From: Cardiocondyla obscurior
Taxonomy: Eukaryota; Arthropoda; Insecta; Hymenoptera; Formicidae
Length of the DNA: 64,000 bases
NCBI RefSeq assembly: GCF_019399895.1
Contig: NC_091875.1
Span: 1,302,001 to 1,366,000 of the forward strand
Direction of reading: 5' to 3'
Shown: one piece after another, positions 60,501 to 64,000 of the stretch
How the letters are laid out: each line of letters begins with the position of its first letter
How positions within the stretch are numbered: the stretch's first letter is position 1
Translations under genes and position numbers: made by a program
Notes under the pieces: generated by a model
What the model saw: only the letters and a program-made list of their open reading frames with translations
The model's database searches: none
Told to the model about the DNA's origin: nothing

Positions 60501-63500
60501 TGTTTCTTCGTCGCACGTTTACGACCGCAAACGTTTGTATAGGTGTACCTATTAACTTACTTGTATGACTTGCCACTAATTTTTAAAGACCCAATCTTTT
60601 TTCCTTTTTTTTTCGATTATTTCGGCTGTGATAAAAACACGAAATTGCAATCCGCGACGTAATTATTGCGAATTTTATTACAGTCTTAACAGTACATTAA
60701 CTTGTGATATTGACATTATCTTTATTATTTCTAATTGGCTTTTTAATAAATTATATATCGCATTAACCCTGATATAAATTTAAATTGGCAAATATATTCT
60801 TCTGGAAAAATTACTTTTTTTTTTTTTTGAGCGTCAAATCGCGAGCTATAATTTTATAGTTGCTTCGAAAGAGGAAGACTATCTTCTAGCTCGAACATTT
60901 AACGCATTGGCGTTAATTTGTTGGATCCCCGTTGGAGTGTTGTGTTTAGGCAAACCATAGCGTGCTTGGCGCACATATTTAACGGCTACGCATTAAACAC
61001 ACTGTCGCTGATGAATGTCCCGACATTCGTCTGTGGCATAATTACCAGGACCCCCCTCTGAAATCCTTTCCCACCCTTCTGGCGTTCCTTCACGAGTCCA
61101 GGCTGATATATTCCCTTGAAAATAAAAGAAATAAAAAGAAACAATTTGCTACGCAATTACGTGACAATAGTATTATTATTATTTTTGCTAAAAGAATTTC
61201 TAGATAATTTATAATTAAAAATAGCTTTCGTGAAGCGGGAGTTTAATAAAGATTAAAATTAATTATTGATATACATTTACATAGCGCCGGTGGCGCATAT
61301 ACATATATCTTTAGGAATGTGTTGAGCATCCCCGGGCGTTATATCAGACTAACGGGACTGATGCGGTACGAATTGTGAGCCCAGTCAAAGGTTACGACAT
61401 CTTATCCCGATCGCGATCATTCCCCGTGGTTACGTTATATTGTATTCCTTGTTCCTCTTCTGTATATATTTCTCTTGGTCATATTTTTAATGTCCCGTGG
61501 AAAAGTTTAACCCTAAACCCGATTAACGTTTATAGAGCGCGGGAGATTCTTATAGCAGATAAAACAACGTGAACCACAATAACGTTACTTGAAACAGATA
61601 GTTGACGCGTTAACGAAACTACAGTACGGAATTTATATTTTAAATTTTTAATAAAAATTTAACGCATTGATGCATTACAAATTAAAACATACAGTCGCAA
61701 AGAAAAAAAAAAGCATTTAATTTTTTTTTTTTGCTATAATAAATGAAATATTATAGCAGAATATCATTGAGGTGACAATGAATTGAGAAATAGGTTTCGT
61801 AAAGGATCATAAATCCAAGTTAACAAAGCGTATGATTACTTCTAAATGACGTGACGATTGGAAAAGTTTTTATCGAAATCAACGCTTCTTTTCGGTTGTG
61901 ACATTCATCTTGATCGACAGATTCATTATAACCAACAGTTCGTGCTAATGCCCAATGTCGTTAATATCCTGTCTCTAGTCTTTCGCGAATACTCTTAAAC
62001 TATTGCCGCTTTTATCAAAGCTCTTCTCAAGCGAGTCCTCGTTAATCAGCTTTTCAATTTTGTGGCATGTTAAGACAACATGATAACCATTCTGTGTACA
62101 TTTGCGTAGCTGTAGTATTAAATAAAAAAATATGACGGGAGAAAGAGACTTGTTTGAAAGAGATCGAATGTATAAAAATCTCATAGGTCGTAAAACACCG
62201 TGTCGAAAGGCACTTAAAACATCACGTGAACGGGTCTTTACTCGGTCGAGGAATTGATGACAACGGAGTACCTAATGATACGCATAAACAATAGTGACAA
62301 TGGTTTCCTTCTCTCATGTGTTGGAGATACAAGAACACGCCACTGGCACTTTATAGACCTCGTAAAACGATAAAGACATCTATATACGATGCACAGTAGG
62401 TAGTATAAAACAAATAGTCCCGGCTTGCGAGCCTCTTAACGTATTCGAGCCTCAAAGACTACGAAAGATTAGGCTGCCTTCTCGGTGAAAGCTGCTCATT
62501 TCTTTGATACGCGATACAACTATATTTTTGTACATCCGATATTTTTTATACGTAATAAAATAAATTTTAATTACGTTATTATTATTTTAACTTATGTTAT
62601 TATTAATTTATATAATTTAATAAAAAGAAATTTGCATAAAATATTTTATCTTGTTATAATAATAAATGTTGTTGGGGAAAAAAAATTTAGTAGTTAATCA
62701 ATTAGTTGTTTAAATTTTTCTTTGGTTTTAGAGGAATAGAAAAATTTTTATAATTTATATTTATATTCGGATTTAAAATTGCAAAGTTCATATATTGTCC
62801 CGTTCACGTGAAAAAGGAGGTTACTAGGGGTCAAAAACACATTGGAATCTCGAGAAACATGTGAGGGAGGGAGGAGGCAAACTTGGGTTTTAAATCATTG
62901 TGGGATGAGTCGACTCCTTTACTGGTGGTCCCCGTTATCATGCGGTCGAGTTATTAACGACAGGGATTCTTAAGTAAAGAACCGCCCTTCGAGGCCCATG
63001 GTTATTAACCGTTTATTTATTGGAAAAGTTTTGTACGCGTTTTACATTTGTGCATTACGTAAACAGCTGTAATTTAAATATATTAATATTTTTACGAATA
63101 TTGTAATAAATTATGCGGATTTAAAAAATGAGATTTATCGCTATCTCTAAAGATAAAAAAAAAAATGTTGGAAACGGAAAATTAGAAATTAGTATAAAGA
63201 TTAAGTTATTAATGGCCAACATTTACAACAGAGTAATGTCAAAATTGTCAATTAAGTGCATTATTATTTTAAAGCCTAACTTATCATTATTTCAGGACAG
63301 TCGTGTAATTTCCTCTCGGGTTTATTCTCAGGGGATAACAGGAGGCGGGGATGAAAGGTTGTTCACAAAGTTGCATCGCGTGTCTCGTGGTATAATCGCG
63401 ACTATTTGAACTACAAAGGCTAAGCAAGATAGAGATAGTTTCTAATTTATTCGCTTTGGGCACATTTAACAGGTATCATGGGAGAAACACAAAAACGCTT

Positions 63501-63572
63501 ACTTGCGATGACACAGTTTAAATGTATTACTCTCGATATCTAAATCAGCAAGTCTCTTTTTCTCTTATCATT
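57542..63572. other. Intron-like or intergenic DNA without recognisable genes
   Basis: Mostly AT-rich with poly-A and poly-T runs (for example 59740-59770, A-rich). Islands of more complex sequence occur at about 58580-59040, 60840-61110, 61290-61600 and 62780-63010. None contains an open frame with family resemblance. They may be regulatory. Confidence 0.4.
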
Positions 63573-63750
63573 AAATATTTTTATTATAACTAAAATTAGA
63601 TAATTTTATGATTTATTTAAATAACATAAAAATAATGTTCTTCTTGAAATTATATTTAAATAGTTAAATATAATTTCAAGAAAAACATTATTTTAATGTT
63701 ATTTAAATAAATCATAGAATAATCTAATTTTAGTTATAATAAAAATATTT
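63573..63750. repeat. Near-perfect 178-bp palindrome (foldback element)
   Basis: The left arm 63573-63659 (AAATATTTTTATTATAACTA, then TGATTTATTTAAATAACAT) is the inverted match of the right arm 63664-63750 with only a handful of mismatches and a four-base loop (ATAG, 63660-63663). Inverted similarity extends a few bases further out with a one-base gap. Arms of about 87 bp around almost no loop are typical of a foldback MITE. Confidence 0.85.
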
Positions 63751-64000
63751 ATGATTCTAACATCAGAGAATTAATCCTCAAAAAATTTGGGGAATTTACT
63801 CGATAGCAATTAGAGCTTCCTTTCCTTTCTCCGTCAGTACGATTGAATTGTTTAAGTGCGTGCTGTGTGCCAGATCGAAATCGAGATCGACTAAAGCAGA
63901 TCGCAGGGTGAAAGGATAGATCCGATAGAATTCATTAGAGAGCCGTGTTTCGCAAACATCGGAGGACATTGGAGGGGTGGAGGCTAAAGGGTGTCAAATC

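Noticed and set aside
1..64000. CRISPR arrays, bacterial operons, riboswitches
   Set aside because: The window is clearly nuclear animal DNA with spliced genes; no regularly spaced direct repeats were seen.

Overview
The window is AT-rich nuclear DNA of an animal, almost certainly an insect. Genes are split by short (about 60-150 bp) AT-rich GT-AG introns, the encoded proteins are of insect type, and CpG-rich islands mark promoters. A hymenopteran such as an ant fits best, but that is inference from style and not a database match. There are no bacterial features.

Eleven conserved genes plus one apparently undescribed paralogue could be assembled exon by exon with matching reading phase. From left to right: TFIIF beta (GTF2F2, -, 3400-4680); ArfGAP2/3 (+, 6178-9530); a small PP2C phosphatase (-, 9932-11139); SDH assembly factor SDHAF4 (+, 12064-12591) followed in tandem by a diverged SDHAF4-like gene (+, 12974-13537); polybromo/PBRM1 (-, 15231-24995, 26 coding exons); HIP1 (-, 27434-31885); calcineurin B homologous protein CHP1 (+, 33297-34184); mitochondrial ATP synthase alpha (-, 35542-38388); G-protein beta 5 (+, 39174-40619); endophilin-B (+, 41220-46549); ribosomal protein S18 (-, 46906-48261); and a doublecortin-like kinase (+, 49408-53727). 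The last 7.5 kb (56560-64000) holds a CpG-rich block that looks like the 5' end of another plus-strand gene, followed by intron-like AT-rich DNA with no recognisable coding exon.

The genes are housekeeping or neuronal and do not form a pathway. They are tightly packed, with several divergent pairs sharing one intergenic promoter region (TFIIFb/ArfGAP, PP2C/SDHAF4, HIP1/CHP1, ATP5F1A/GNB5, RPS18/DCLK) and convergent pairs between them. Two genes (SDHAF4, ATP5F1A) serve mitochondrial respiration. Three (ArfGAP, HIP1, endophilin-B) act in membrane traffic.

The most interesting items are the tandem SDHAF4-like paralogue with conserved intron phases but a rewritten C-terminal motif; a CpG-rich island with an in-frame alternative first exon inside polybromo; a linked splice choice in endophilin-B; a GC-AG intron in CHP1; a DCLK with two alternative C-termini, one a roughly 520-residue tail; and a terminal-inverted-repeat element at 34.3-34.9 kb whose core is shared with 2.7-3.0 kb.
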